Source of the DNA: Lachnospiraceae bacterium | GTDB taxonomy: Bacteria; Bacillota; Clostridia; Lachnospirales; Lachnospiraceae | Direction: 5' to 3' | NCBI GenBank assembly: GCA_017408735.1 | Contig: JAFQUB010000024.1 | Coordinates: 1-64,000, forward strand | DNA: 64,000 nucleotides | In this document: positions 33,964-42,370 of the stretch, piece after piece | Layout: each line of letters begins with the position of its first letter | Numbering within the stretch: position 1 is the stretch's first letter | Notes under the pieces: generated by a model | Database searches by the model: none | Told to the model about the DNA's origin: nothing | What the model saw: the letters and a program-made list of their open reading frames with translations, nothing else | Made by a program: the position numbers and the translations under genes

Positions 33964-35097
33964 ATGGTTATCAAAAACGCAAAAGTGTATACAGAAAATT
34001 TTGAATTTCAGGTAAGAGATATCTGTGTGGAGCAGGGCGTGTTTATGGACACGGCTTCAGAGCAAACAATTGTTTATGCAGATGATTTGTATGCCATTCC
34101 GGGCTTAATTGATATCCATCTTCATGGTGCTGTGGGGCAGGATTTTAGTGACGGTAATGCAAAAGCTGTAGAAAAAATTGCAGAGTATGAGGCGTTCCAC
34201 GGCATTACCACAATTATGCCTGCGACCATGTCCATACCGGAAAAAGAATTGGGAAAGGCAGTAAAAGCCATTTCTTCTGTAAAAAACAACAAAGAAATGC
34301 AGGCAGATATTGCAGGAATTTATTTAGAAGGCCCTTTCATGTCAAAAGAGCGTAAAGGAGTCCATAAAGAGGAAAATCTGTTAGAGCCTGATTTAACACT
34401 GGTAGATAAGTTGCAAAAAGAAGCTCAGGGAAAAATTAAAATCGTAACTGTTGCACCGGAATTGGAAGGCGCAATTGATTTTATCAAAGAGGGCAGTAAA
34501 AAATATCGCATTTCCATTGCTCATACATCAGCGGCGTATGAGGTTTCTAAGGAAGCCTTTGCAGCGGGTGCAAAGCAATTAACCCATTTCTTTAATGGGA
34601 TGGTGCCTTTTAATCATAGAGAACCGGGAATTATCGGTGCTGCATTGGAAAATGATAAATGTATGGCAGAATTGATTTGTGATGAATTTCACATTCATCC
34701 AACTGTGATTAATATGACATTTCGCATTTTTGGGGCGGAGCGTGTGATTCTAGTCAGCGACAGCATGCGTGCCACAGGAATGACGGACGGCGAATATATG
34801 TTGGGAGAGCATCAGGTGTTTGTTACCAATGGCGTAGCAAGAATGAAAGATGGAACTTTAGCAGGTTCTACCAGAAACCTGATGGACTGTTTGAAAATTG
34901 CAGTGAAAGACATGAAAATCCCATTGGAAACTGCAGTACGTGCAGCAACCTTGAATCCGGCTATAGCAGCGGGAGTGGAGGAAAAGTATGGAAGTATTTC
35001 CAATGGAAAAAAAGCCAATGCAGTATTTGTGGATAATGAATTAAATGTGGTCATGGTTATGAAGGATGGTAAAATCATTCGAAATGACTGGGACTAG
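33964..35097 (+). CDS. nagA: N-acetylglucosamine-6-phosphate deacetylase
   Basis: NagA removes the acetyl group of GlcNAc-6-phosphate in amino-sugar use and cell-wall recycling. The 377-residue amidohydrolase has the metal site DIHLHGAVGQDFSDG, an active-site EGPFMS, and a metal His in AHTSAA and THFFNGM. The catalytic Asp is in VSDSMRATG. nagB is not adjacent. It ends before the terminator at 35130. Confidence 0.95.
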   Translation: MVIKNAKVYTENFEFQVRDICVEQGVFMDTASEQTIVYADDLYAIPGLIDIHLHGAVGQDFSDGNAKAVEKIAEYEAFHGITTIMPATMSIPEKELGKAVKAISSVKNNKEMQADIAGIYLEGPFMSKERKGVHKEENLLEPDLTLVDKLQKEAQGKIKIVTVAPELEGAIDFIKEGSKKYRISIAHTSAAYEVSKEAFAAGAKQLTHFFNGMVPFNHREPGIIGAALENDKCMAELICDEFHIHPTVINMTFRIFGAERVILVSDSMRATGMTDGEYMLGEHQVFVTNGVARMKDGTLAGSTRNLMDCLKIAVKDMKIPLETAVRAATLNPAIAAGVEEKYGSISNGKKANAVFVDNELNVVMVMKDGKIIRNDWD

Positions 35098-35129
35098 AGT
35101 AGTAATAAAAAAATAATTTGCATAGAAAA

Positions 35130-35165
35130 AACTGTTAAAACTATATGAGTTTTAGCAGTTTTTTT
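35130..35165 (+). terminator. Terminator after nagA
   Basis: AACTGTTAAAACT (35130-35142) pairs over 13 bp with AGTTTTAGCAGTT (35148-35160), then TTTTT. Confidence 0.85.
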
Positions 35166-35190
35166 GCTTGAAAAATATGTTTTCCTTCAA

Positions 35191-35212
35191 ATCCTACTAA
35201 AAAATAGGAAAA
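35191..35212 (+). promoter_or_regulatory. Operator-like palindrome before the cysD relic
   Basis: TCCTA(C)T...ATAGGA (35192-35209) repeats the half-sites found in the cysK and OAH sulfhydrylase promoters. It suggests the lost cysDN operon belonged to the same regulon. Confidence 0.4.
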
Positions 35213-35214
35213 AT

Positions 35215-35661
35215 ATGAAGCGTCCGGAAATGTGGAAATTATTTAATACAAAAATCAACAAAGGCGAAAGCATGCGAGTGTTCCCGATTTCTAACTGGAC
35301 AGAAAAAGATATCTGGCAGTACATCAAACGGGAAAATATAGATATTGTGCCATTATATTTTGCAAAAGAAAGACCGGTAATATACCGGGATGGCAATATT
35401 ATCATGGTAGATGATGACCGCTTGAAATTGCGCGAAGGAGAAGAAATCCAGCATAAAAAAGTACGTTTCCGTACCCTTGGCTGCTATCCACTCACCGGAG
35501 GCGTAGAATCAGAAGCGGATACCTTAGATGAAATTATTGAAGAAACCTTAAGTGCTGTGTCTTCCGAACGTACCAGCAGAGTTATTGACCAGGAAGCTTT
35601 ATACGATTCCAAACTGTTGTATGCAGATCAGGAAAGAGCATTGAACTGGATTCCAAAGTAG
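35215..35661 (+). pseudogene. cysD: cysD relic (sulfate adenylyltransferase subunit 2, C-terminal half)
   Basis: The frame encodes the C-terminal half of CysD, with [30 protein letters not shown] and [10 protein letters not shown]. The N-terminal half with the PP-loop ATP site is missing: upstream is only the nagA terminator. After about 35597 the frame passes without break into CysN sequence ([15 protein letters not shown]), then a one-base shift gives an early stop. The CysN P-loop was thus deleted as well. The piece cannot activate sulfate. Confidence 0.85.
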
Positions 35662-35696
35662 GAAGCAGAGAGGGAAAAATTGATTACTCCCTGCTG

Positions 35697-36758
35697 TTGG
35701 ATGGTTTGATGGCAGAAAGAGAACAGGGTATCACCATTGATGTGGCTTACCGCTATTTTACTACCGATCATCGAAGCTTTATTGTGGCAGATACTCCGGG
35801 ACATGAAGAGTATACCAGAAACATGGCAGTAGGAGCCTCCTTTGCGGATTTGGCAGTAATCTTAGTAGATGCAAAACAGGGAGTATTAGTGCAGACAAAA
35901 CGTCATGCCAGAATCTGCTCTCTGATGGGAATTAAAAACTTTGTGTTTGCTGTCAATAAGATGGATTTAGTAAATTATAGTGAAGAAGTATTTAAGAAAA
36001 TAGAACAGCATATTGGAGAATTGACAGAAGAACTCTTTTTGGGAAATGTAGTAATCATTCCGTTATCTGTCACAGAAGGTGATAATGTTACCAAAAAATC
36101 AGCAAACATCCCATGGTATCAGGGGCAGGCGTTACTTCCATATTTAGAGCAGGTGGATGTGGCAGAAATTCAGGAAGAAAAAGGTTTCTACCTTCCGGTG
36201 CAGAGAGTGTGCCGCCCAAATCATCAGTTCCGCGGTTTTCAGGGACAGATTGAAGCAGGAAGCATTTCTGTAGGTGATGAAATTACCACTTTGCCAAGTA
36301 ATGAAAAGGCACATGTAAAAAGTATTCATATCGGCGATAAAAACGTAGAAACAGCAGGTAAAGGGCGTCCGGTAACTATTCAGTTAGACAGAGAAGTGGA
36401 TGTTTCCAGAGGATGCGTATTAAGTGTAGACTCTAATGTAAAAATGGCATCTTCTATCACCACAACCTTATTGTGGATGGATGATACACCATTGGAAAAT
36501 GGCAAAAACTATTTTGTGAAACTGGGAACAAAGCTGATTCCGGGCGTAGTTACAGAAGTTGCGGAAGAAAATGGAACAGGAAATGGAAAAGTTAATGTGA
36601 ACACCAGAGCTGCCTTAAAAGGACAGATACCTGTAGTGGTAGAAGTTCCGGTGGGAACAGATGAAGTGACCTTGCAACTGGCAGAAAAAATAGGGGAATA
36701 TATTAAGAAAAGAACAGCATATTCTGTTCAGGTAGCACAGGAAAAAGATTATATTTAG
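35697..36758 (+). pseudogene. cysN: cysN relic (sulfate adenylyltransferase GTPase subunit, N-terminally truncated)
   Basis: The 353-codon frame matches CysN from GLMAEREQGITIDVAYRYF onward, with ADTPGHEEYTRN and NKMDLV as G3 and G4 GTPase motifs, then EF-Tu-like beta domains. The P-loop GSVDDGKST that should precede it is gone. CysN homology upstream (35598-35696) is in another frame, needing a one-base correction near 35640. Start at TTG is only formal. CysN without its P-loop would not bind GTP. Confidence 0.85.
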
Positions 36759-36791
36759 AAAAATTGCCTTCCGATATAGGAAGGTAATTTT
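36758..36791 (+). terminator. Terminator after the cysN relic
   Basis: TTGCCTTCC (36764-36772) and GGAAGGTAA (36779-36787) form a 9-bp stem with A and T flanks and a short T run. Confidence 0.7.
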
Positions 36792-36810
36792 CTAAGTCAA
36801 AACCTAGAAA

Positions 36811-36844
36811 TCCTATTGACGTGATAGGAATTAGGGAGTATAAT
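36811..36844 (+). promoter_or_regulatory. cysK promoter with TCCTAT/ATAGGA operator
   Basis: TTGACG (36816-36821) and TATAAT (36839-36844) have a 17-base spacer. The palindrome TCCTAT-tgacgtg-ATAGGA (36811-36829), extended to ATAGGAATTA (36824-36833), covers the -35 and spacer, the position of a repressor site. Confidence 0.75.
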
Positions 36845-36897
36845 AAGTTCAACTTAAAGAAAATAAATAGAACAAGTAATTATAGGAGGAACACAAA

Positions 36898-37830
36898 ATG
36901 GCAAACATTTATAAGGGAACAATAGATTTGATTGGAAACACTCCATTGGTAGAAGTGCAGAATATTGAAAAAGAAGAAGGTTTACAGGCAAGACTTTTAG
37001 TAAAACTGGAATATTTTAATCCGGCTGGAAGTGTAAAAGACAGAATTGCTAAGGCCATGTTAGAAGATGCAGAAAGCAAAGGCCTGGTAAAGAAAGATTC
37101 TGTTATCATTGAACCTACTTCCGGCAACACCGGAATTGGTCTGGCAGCAGTGGCAGCATCCAAAGGATACAGGGTAATTTTAACGATGCCAGAAACTATG
37201 AGTGTGGAAAGAAGAAATATCTTAAAGGCTTATGGTGCAGAGGTTGTACTAACAGAAGGAGATAAGGGAATGAAGGGAGCCATTGCCAAGGCCGAAGAAC
37301 TGGCAAAGGAACTTCCAAACAGCTACATCCCGGGACAGTTTGAAAATCCTACAAATCCGGCAATTCACAAGAAGACTACAGGACCGGAAATTTGGAACGA
37401 TACTGACGGAGAAGTAGATATCTTTGTAGCAGGTGTAGGTACCGGTGGAACTATTACAGGAACCGGAGAATATTTAAAAGAGAAGAATCCGGATGTGAAA
37501 GTAATTGCAGTGGAACCGGCATCTTCACCGGTATTGTCCGAAGGAAAAGCAGGCCCTCACAAAATTCAGGGTATCGGTGCAGGCTTTGTACCGGAAACTT
37601 TAAATACAAACGTTTATGATGAAGTGTTCCCGGTGCAGAATGAAGATGCATTTGCTACAGGAAAACTTTTAGCAAAAAAGGAAGGAGTTTTAGTAGGAAT
37701 TTCTTCCGGAGCAGCATTATATGCGGCAATCCAGATTGCAAAACGTCCGGAAAATAAAGGAAAGACTATTGTAGCATTACTTCCGGATACTGGTGACCGT
37801 TATTACTCCACACCATTATTTACAGAGTAG
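36898..37830 (+). CDS. cysK: Cysteine synthase (O-acetylserine sulfhydrylase)
   Basis: PLP enzyme that makes cysteine from O-acetylserine and sulfide. The 310-residue protein has PLP Lys47 in [11 protein letters not shown], substrate loop TSGNTGIG, and the phosphate loop GTGGTITG. It follows an operator-bearing promoter and precedes the LysR gene by four bases, so a self-contained cysteine module is likely. In Bacillus and Staphylococcus, CysK also forms a complex with the Rrf2 repressor CymR; the Rrf2 gene downstream makes this possible here. Confidence 0.97.
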   Translation: MANIYKGTIDLIGNTPLVEVQNIEKEEGLQARLLVKLEYFNPAGSVKDRIAKAMLEDAESKGLVKKDSVIIEPTSGNTGIGLAAVAASKGYRVILTMPETMSVERRNILKAYGAEVVLTEGDKGMKGAIAKAEELAKELPNSYIPGQFENPTNPAIHKKTTGPEIWNDTDGEVDIFVAGVGTGGTITGTGEYLKEKNPDVKVIAVEPASSPVLSEGKAGPHKIQGIGAGFVPETLNTNVYDEVFPVQNEDAFATGKLLAKKEGVLVGISSGAALYAAIQIAKRPENKGKTIVALLPDTGDRYYSTPLFTE

Positions 37831-37834
37831 CGCC

Positions 37835-38743
37835 ATGACATTAACACAGCTGCGTTATGCCATTGCAGTAGCTGATACCAAATCAATGAATGAGGCAGCC
37901 AAGCAGTTATTTGTCACTCAGCCCAGTCTGTCATCTTCCATTAAAGAGTTGGAAAACGAAATCGACGTGGAACTATTTCGAAGGACAAACAAGGGAGTTC
38001 AGATTACCGTAGAGGGAAAAGAATTTTTGGGCTATGCAAGACAGGTTGTGGAACAGTATCAGTTACTGGAAGATAGATATGTAAATAAAAAAAATACAAG
38101 AAAAAAATTCAGTGTTTCACTGCAACATTATAGTTTTGCAGTGAAGGCTTTTGTGGAAATGGTAAAGCAGTTTGGTATGGAAGAATATGAATTTGCCATC
38201 AATGAAACAAAAACCTATGAAGTGATAGAAGATGTAAAGAACTTCAAAAGCGAATTGGGAATCATTTACCTAAATGAATTTAACAGTGGAGTTATCACAA
38301 AAATTCTGAAGGAAAATGGATTGGAATTCAAGGAGTTGTTTCCTTGTGAAACATATGCATATATGTGGAAGGGCAATCCATTGGCAGCAGAGTCTGTTAT
38401 TACTATGGAGCAGTTAAAAGAATATCCATGTCTTTCCTTTGAACAGGGAGATAATAATTCATTTTATTTTGCAGAAGAAGTTTTAAGTACATATGATTAT
38501 AAACAGATTATAAAGGCCAATGACCGGGCTACTATGTTGAACCTTATGGTTGGATTAAATGGTTACACTCTTTGTTCCGGTATTATTTGTGAGGAACTAA
38601 ATGGCGACGAATATTGTGCTATACCGTTGGAATCAGATGAGGTAATGCGGATTGGATATATTATGCGCAAGGGTATGGCATTAAGTCCATTGGCAGTAAA
38701 ATATTTAGAAGAAATTCAGAAAGTAAGGGGGACACAGCCGTGA
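37835..38743 (+). CDS. LysR-type transcriptional regulator
   Basis: A 302-residue LysR-family regulator with an N-terminal winged helix-turn-helix (1-60, TKSMNEAAKQLFVTQPSLS) and a C-terminal effector domain. By context it probably senses a sulfur metabolite such as O-acetylserine. The start at 37835 gives MTLTQLRYAIAVAD, the normal start of the family. Its end overlaps the Rrf2 gene by four bases. Confidence 0.93.
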   Translation: MTLTQLRYAIAVADTKSMNEAAKQLFVTQPSLSSSIKELENEIDVELFRRTNKGVQITVEGKEFLGYARQVVEQYQLLEDRYVNKKNTRKKFSVSLQHYSFAVKAFVEMVKQFGMEEYEFAINETKTYEVIEDVKNFKSELGIIYLNEFNSGVITKILKENGLEFKELFPCETYAYMWKGNPLAAESVITMEQLKEYPCLSFEQGDNNSFYFAEEVLSTYDYKQIIKANDRATMLNLMVGLNGYTLCSGIICEELNGDEYCAIPLESDEVMRIGYIMRKGMALSPLAVKYLEEIQKVRGTQP

Positions 38744-39174
38744 GAATTTCAACCAAAGGCAGGTATGCCCTTAGACTTATGGTAGACCTGGCAATGAACA
38801 ATAACGGAGAAATGGTACGCATTAAAGAGATTGCTCAACGACAGAATATATCTGAAAAATATTTGGAACAGATTATTGCTGTGTTAAAAAAAGCGGGATT
38901 TGTGCGTAGCCTCAGAGGGTCTCAAGGAGGTTATCAGCTGGCTAAGGAACCAAAGGAATATACAGTGGGAGCGATTTTAAGACTTACAGAAGGCAGCATG
39001 GCAGTGGTGGCCTGTTTGGAAGACCAGGAAAATCAGTGCACCCATGCCAATCAGTGTGTAAGTCTTAAGATTTGGACTATGATTGACAAGGCAGTCAGTG
39101 ATGTAATTGACCATGTAACACTTCAGGATATGGTTGAGTGGGAAATGGAAAATGTAGTTAATTATATGATATAG
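38740..39174 (+). CDS. Rrf2-family transcriptional regulator
   Basis: A 144-residue Rrf2 regulator with the typical MRISTKGRYALRLM start and wing RGSQGGYQLAKEP. Cys92, Cys100 and Cys106 match the iron-sulfur ligand region of IscR, which the cysteine repressor CymR lacks, so it may be a redox or Fe-S sensor or an IscR-like cysteine repressor. It starts with GTG, overlapping lysR. Location beside cysK and the shared ATAGGAATTA motifs point to sulfur control. Confidence 0.92.
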   Translation: MRISTKGRYALRLMVDLAMNNNGEMVRIKEIAQRQNISEKYLEQIIAVLKKAGFVRSLRGSQGGYQLAKEPKEYTVGAILRLTEGSMAVVACLEDQENQCTHANQCVSLKIWTMIDKAVSDVIDHVTLQDMVEWEMENVVNYMI

Positions 39175-39181
39175 AAGTTTA

Positions 39182-39262
39182 GTAAACAGGCGTTGGGAAC
39201 AGACAGTTTCCCGACGCTTGTTTACGTTTGCAAAGCTTGTTATAGGGAAAATCTATAACAAG
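39182..39262 (+). terminator. Two consecutive hairpins after the Rrf2 gene
   Basis: The first is an 18-bp stem (39182-39199 with 39208-39225). The second is the perfect 10-bp CTTGTTATAG/CTATAACAAG (39236-39245, 39253-39262). Neither has a strong T run. They may end transcription or shield mRNA ends. Confidence 0.55.
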
Positions 39263-39279
39263 TAATACGCATTTCATAT

Positions 39280-39332
39280 TAGACAACTAGGAAATAACGT
39301 GCTATTATATCCTTGTAAACAGATAGGAATTA
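39280..39332 (+). promoter_or_regulatory. OAH sulfhydrylase promoter with ATAGGAATTA motif
   Basis: TAGACA (39280-39285) and TATTAT (39303-39308) have a 17-base spacer, with CTAGGAAATAAC in the spacer. A second box, ATAGGAATTA (39323-39332), lies after the likely start site and is identical to the cysK box. Confidence 0.6.
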
Positions 39333-39383
39333 CACGAAAACAAGAATCATCAAATAAATGAAAGAAAAAAGGAGATTATAATT

Positions 39384-40691
39384 ATGAGTAAAAAAACTAG
39401 AGCAGAAAGAAATTTAAAATTTGAAACATTACAGTTACACGTTGGACAGGAACAGGCAGATCCGGTGACAGATGCCAGAGCAGTACCGATTTATCAGACA
39501 TCATCTTATGTATTTAAAAATAGCGACCATGCGGCAGCAAGATTTGGTTTAAGTGATGCAGGTAACATTTATGGAAGACTTACCAATCCTACCGAAGATG
39601 TGTTTGAAAAGAGAATTGCAGCCTTAGAAGGCGGTGTGGCAGCTTTGGCAGTGGCATCCGGTGCAGCGGCAATTTCTTATACTATTCAGAATCTTGCGCA
39701 GGCAGGGGACCACATTGTGGCGGCAAAGAACATTTATGGTGGAACATTTAACTTATTGTTACATACACTTCCGCAATACGGTATTACAACCACATTTGTA
39801 GATATCTTTAATGAAGAAGAAATAAAGGCAGCCATCAAAGATAATACAAAAGCAATTTTTATTGAAACACTGGGAAATCCAAACTCAGATGTGGTAGATA
39901 TTGAAAGTATTGCCAATATTGCACATGCACACAAAATTCCTCTGGTAGTGGATTCAACATTTGCAACACCTTACCTGGTTAGACCAATCGAATATGGTGC
40001 TGATATTGTAGTGCACTCTGCTACAAAATTTATTGGTGGTCATGGAACAACCATCGGTGGAGTGATTGTGGACAGTGGTAAATTTGACTGGGAAGCATCC
40101 GGCAAATTCCCATCACTTACAGAGCCAAACCCAAGTTACCATGGAATCAGCTTTACCAAAGCAGTAGGAGCAGCAGCGTTTGTTACGAAGATTCGTGCAA
40201 TTTTATTACGTGATACAGGAGCAACACTTTCTCCGTTCCATGCATTTTTCTTCTTACAGGGATTAGAAACATTGTCATTGCGTGTAGAACGTCATGTAGA
40301 AAATGCATTAAAAGTGGTACAGTATCTGAATAATCACCCACAGGTTGAAAAGGTAAATCATCCATCGGTGTCTGAAGAACCAAAGCAGCAGGAACTTTAT
40401 AAAAAGTATTTCCCAAATGGAGGCGGTTCTATCTTTACCTTTGAAATCAAGGGAGATACCCAGAAAGCGAAAGATTTTATCGACAACTTAGAATTATTCT
40501 CATTACTTGCAAATGTTGCGGACGTAAAATCCTTAGTAATACATCCGGCAACTACCACACACAGCCAGTGCACAGAAGAAGAACTGGCAGATCAGGGAAT
40601 TAAGCCAAATACCATTCGCCTTTCCATTGGAACAGAAAATATCGATGACATTATTGAAGATTTGGAAGAAGCATTCAAGGCAGTACAGTAA
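39384..40691 (+). CDS. metY: O-acetylhomoserine aminocarboxypropyltransferase / sulfhydrylase
   Basis: PLP enzyme that joins O-acetylhomoserine and sulfide to homocysteine, the direct sulfhydrylation route to methionine. The 435-residue length and PLP lysine in HSATKFIGGHG fit MetY; FETLQLHVGQEQADP is the common N-terminus. It could also use O-acetylserine. AAAGGAG precedes the start. Regulation by the nearby LysR or Rrf2 is suggested by the shared promoter motif. Confidence 0.95.
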   Translation: MSKKTRAERNLKFETLQLHVGQEQADPVTDARAVPIYQTSSYVFKNSDHAAARFGLSDAGNIYGRLTNPTEDVFEKRIAALEGGVAALAVASGAAAISYTIQNLAQAGDHIVAAKNIYGGTFNLLLHTLPQYGITTTFVDIFNEEEIKAAIKDNTKAIFIETLGNPNSDVVDIESIANIAHAHKIPLVVDSTFATPYLVRPIEYGADIVVHSATKFIGGHGTTIGGVIVDSGKFDWEASGKFPSLTEPNPSYHGISFTKAVGAAAFVTKIRAILLRDTGATLSPFHAFFFLQGLETLSLRVERHVENALKVVQYLNNHPQVEKVNHPSVSEEPKQQELYKKYFPNGGGSIFTFEIKGDTQKAKDFIDNLELFSLLANVADVKSLVIHPATTTHSQCTEEELADQGIKPNTIRLSIGTENIDDIIEDLEEAFKAVQ

Positions 40692-40791
40692 AAGCTATTG
40701 TGATATTGACGTTTTCCAAGGGGAAATTTCAATAAAAACTATCCTAATAGTAGAAAATTTATGAATTATCGAAAAAATATAAAAAAAACTC

Positions 40792-40820
40792 TTGAAAAAT
40801 TTTGCAAAGTTGTGTATTTT
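40792..40820 (+). promoter_or_regulatory. Possible promoter of the aspartokinase gene
   Basis: TTGAAA (40792-40797) and TATTTT (40815-40820) with a 17-base spacer lie about 80 bases before the start. No riboswitch of the lysine type was recognised in the leader. Confidence 0.4.
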
Positions 40821-40897
40821 GTAATATGTACGTTGTTAGCGGACGGATGATTGTCCGTGGTATACAGACAGAGCGTAAAGTTCAGGAGGAAATATTG

Positions 40898-42217
40898 ATG
40901 ATTAAAGTAGTTAAGTTTGGTGGCAGTTCACTTGCAAGTGCAGAACAGTTTAAAAAGGTAGGAGATATTATCCGCGCAGACGAAAGCAGAAAATATGTAG
41001 TACCATCTGCACCGGGAAAAAGACATTCCAATGATACAAAAGTTACTGATATGTTATACGCATGCTATAACGCAGCATCTGAAGGAAAAAAATATAAAGA
41101 ACTGTTAGACCGCATCAAAGATAGATATAATGAAATAATTAAAGGATTAGGATTAAACCTTTCCTTAGAAGAAGAATTTAAGGTAATTGAAAAGAAATTC
41201 GTAGAAGGTGCAGGAAGTGATTATGCAGCTTCCCGTGGAGAATACTTAAACGGTATTATCATGGCAAATTACTTAGGATATGAATTCATCGATTCTGCAG
41301 AAGTGATTTTCTTTAATGAAGAAGGTGATTTCCTTGCAGAAAAGACAAATGTAATTCTGTCTAAGAGATTAAAAGGAATTGAACGTGCAGTAATTCCGGG
41401 ATTCTACGGAGCAAAGGAAAGCGGAGAAGTAAAAACATTCTCCAGAGGTGGCTCTGATGTTACAGGTTCTATCGTTTCTAAAGCGGTAAAAGCGGACTTA
41501 TACGAAAACTGGACAGATGTATCAGGATTTTTAGTAGCTGACCCAAGAATTATCGATGATCCAAAGGTAATTACAACAATTACTTACAAGGAATTACGAG
41601 AACTTTCTTACATGGGTGCAACTGTATTACATGAAGATGCTATTTTCCCTGTTCGTAAAGAAGGAATTCCAATCAATATCCGTAACACAAACGCACCGGA
41701 AGATGAAGGTACTATGATTGTAGAAAGTACTTGTCGTCAGCCAAAATATACCATTACAGGTATTGCGGGTAAAAAGGGATTTGTGGCAGTCAATATCGAG
41801 AAAGATATGATGAATTCAGAAATTGGTTTTGGTAGAAAAGTGTTAGGCGCATTTGAAAAGAATGATATTTCATTTGAACATGTTCCGTCTGGTATTGACA
41901 CAATGACTGTATTTGTACATCAGCCGGAATTTGAAGGAAAAGAGCAGGCTGTTTTATCAGAAATCCATCGTGTGGCAAGTCCGGATTCTATTGAATTAGA
42001 ATCAGACCTTGCACTAATCGCTGTCGTTGGACGTGGAATGAAATCTACAAGAGGAACAGCAGGAAGAATTTTTGCAGCATTAGCACATGCGAATGTAAAT
42101 GTAAAAATGATTGACCAGGGTTCTAGCGAGCTTAACATTATTATTGGTGTAAGCAACAACGATTTCGATAGCGCAATTAAAGCAATCTATGATATTTTTG
42201 TAACAGTTCAGTTATAA
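40898..42217 (+). CDS. lysC: Aspartate kinase
   Basis: Phosphorylates aspartate as the first step to lysine, threonine and methionine. The start at 40898, after AGGAGG, gives 439 residues with KVVKFGGSSLA at the N-terminus. The kinase site continues in SRGGSDVTGS and two C-terminal ACT domains include NVKMIDQGSSELNII. The form resembles the single-chain ThrA-type aspartokinase. Longer frames upstream lack a binding site. Confidence 0.96.
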   Translation: MIKVVKFGGSSLASAEQFKKVGDIIRADESRKYVVPSAPGKRHSNDTKVTDMLYACYNAASEGKKYKELLDRIKDRYNEIIKGLGLNLSLEEEFKVIEKKFVEGAGSDYAASRGEYLNGIIMANYLGYEFIDSAEVIFFNEEGDFLAEKTNVILSKRLKGIERAVIPGFYGAKESGEVKTFSRGGSDVTGSIVSKAVKADLYENWTDVSGFLVADPRIIDDPKVITTITYKELRELSYMGATVLHEDAIFPVRKEGIPINIRNTNAPEDEGTMIVESTCRQPKYTITGIAGKKGFVAVNIEKDMMNSEIGFGRKVLGAFEKNDISFEHVPSGIDTMTVFVHQPEFEGKEQAVLSEIHRVASPDSIELESDLALIAVVGRGMKSTRGTAGRIFAALAHANVNVKMIDQGSSELNIIIGVSNNDFDSAIKAIYDIFVTVQL

Positions 42218-42243
42218 TATAAATATACATAAGAAATATTTAA

Positions 42244-42285
42244 GGCCATAACATCCGATAAACACCAGATGCTATGGTCTTTTTT
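42244..42285 (+). terminator. Terminator after aspartokinase
   Basis: GGCCATA..CATC (42244-42255) pairs with GATG.TATGGTC (42268-42279), then TTTTTT. Confidence 0.8.
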
Positions 42286-42294
42286 GAAATTTTC

Positions 42295-42323
42295 TTGTAA
42301 TTATTAGGCAAATTTGCTAAAAT
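42295..42323 (+). promoter_or_regulatory. Citrate synthase promoter with palindrome
   Basis: TTGTAA (42295-42300) and TAAAAT (42318-42323) have a 17-base spacer. The perfect palindrome GCAAATTTGC (42307-42316) sits between the boxes and may be an operator. Confidence 0.6.
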
Positions 42324-42370
42324 ATAGTCATTAGTATTGTGAAAAGAGTAAAAAGAAAGGAAACGAATGA

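Noticed and set aside
35598-36758. Intact CysN GTPase gene
   Set aside because: The P-loop is missing and a frameshift splits the homology.
39175-39383. SAM riboswitch or T-box before the sulfhydrylase gene
   Set aside because: No S-box core or T-box sequence was seen; only hairpins and a promoter.
40692-40897. Lysine riboswitch before aspartokinase
   Set aside because: The leader after the likely promoter is only about 70 bases and lacks the conserved core.
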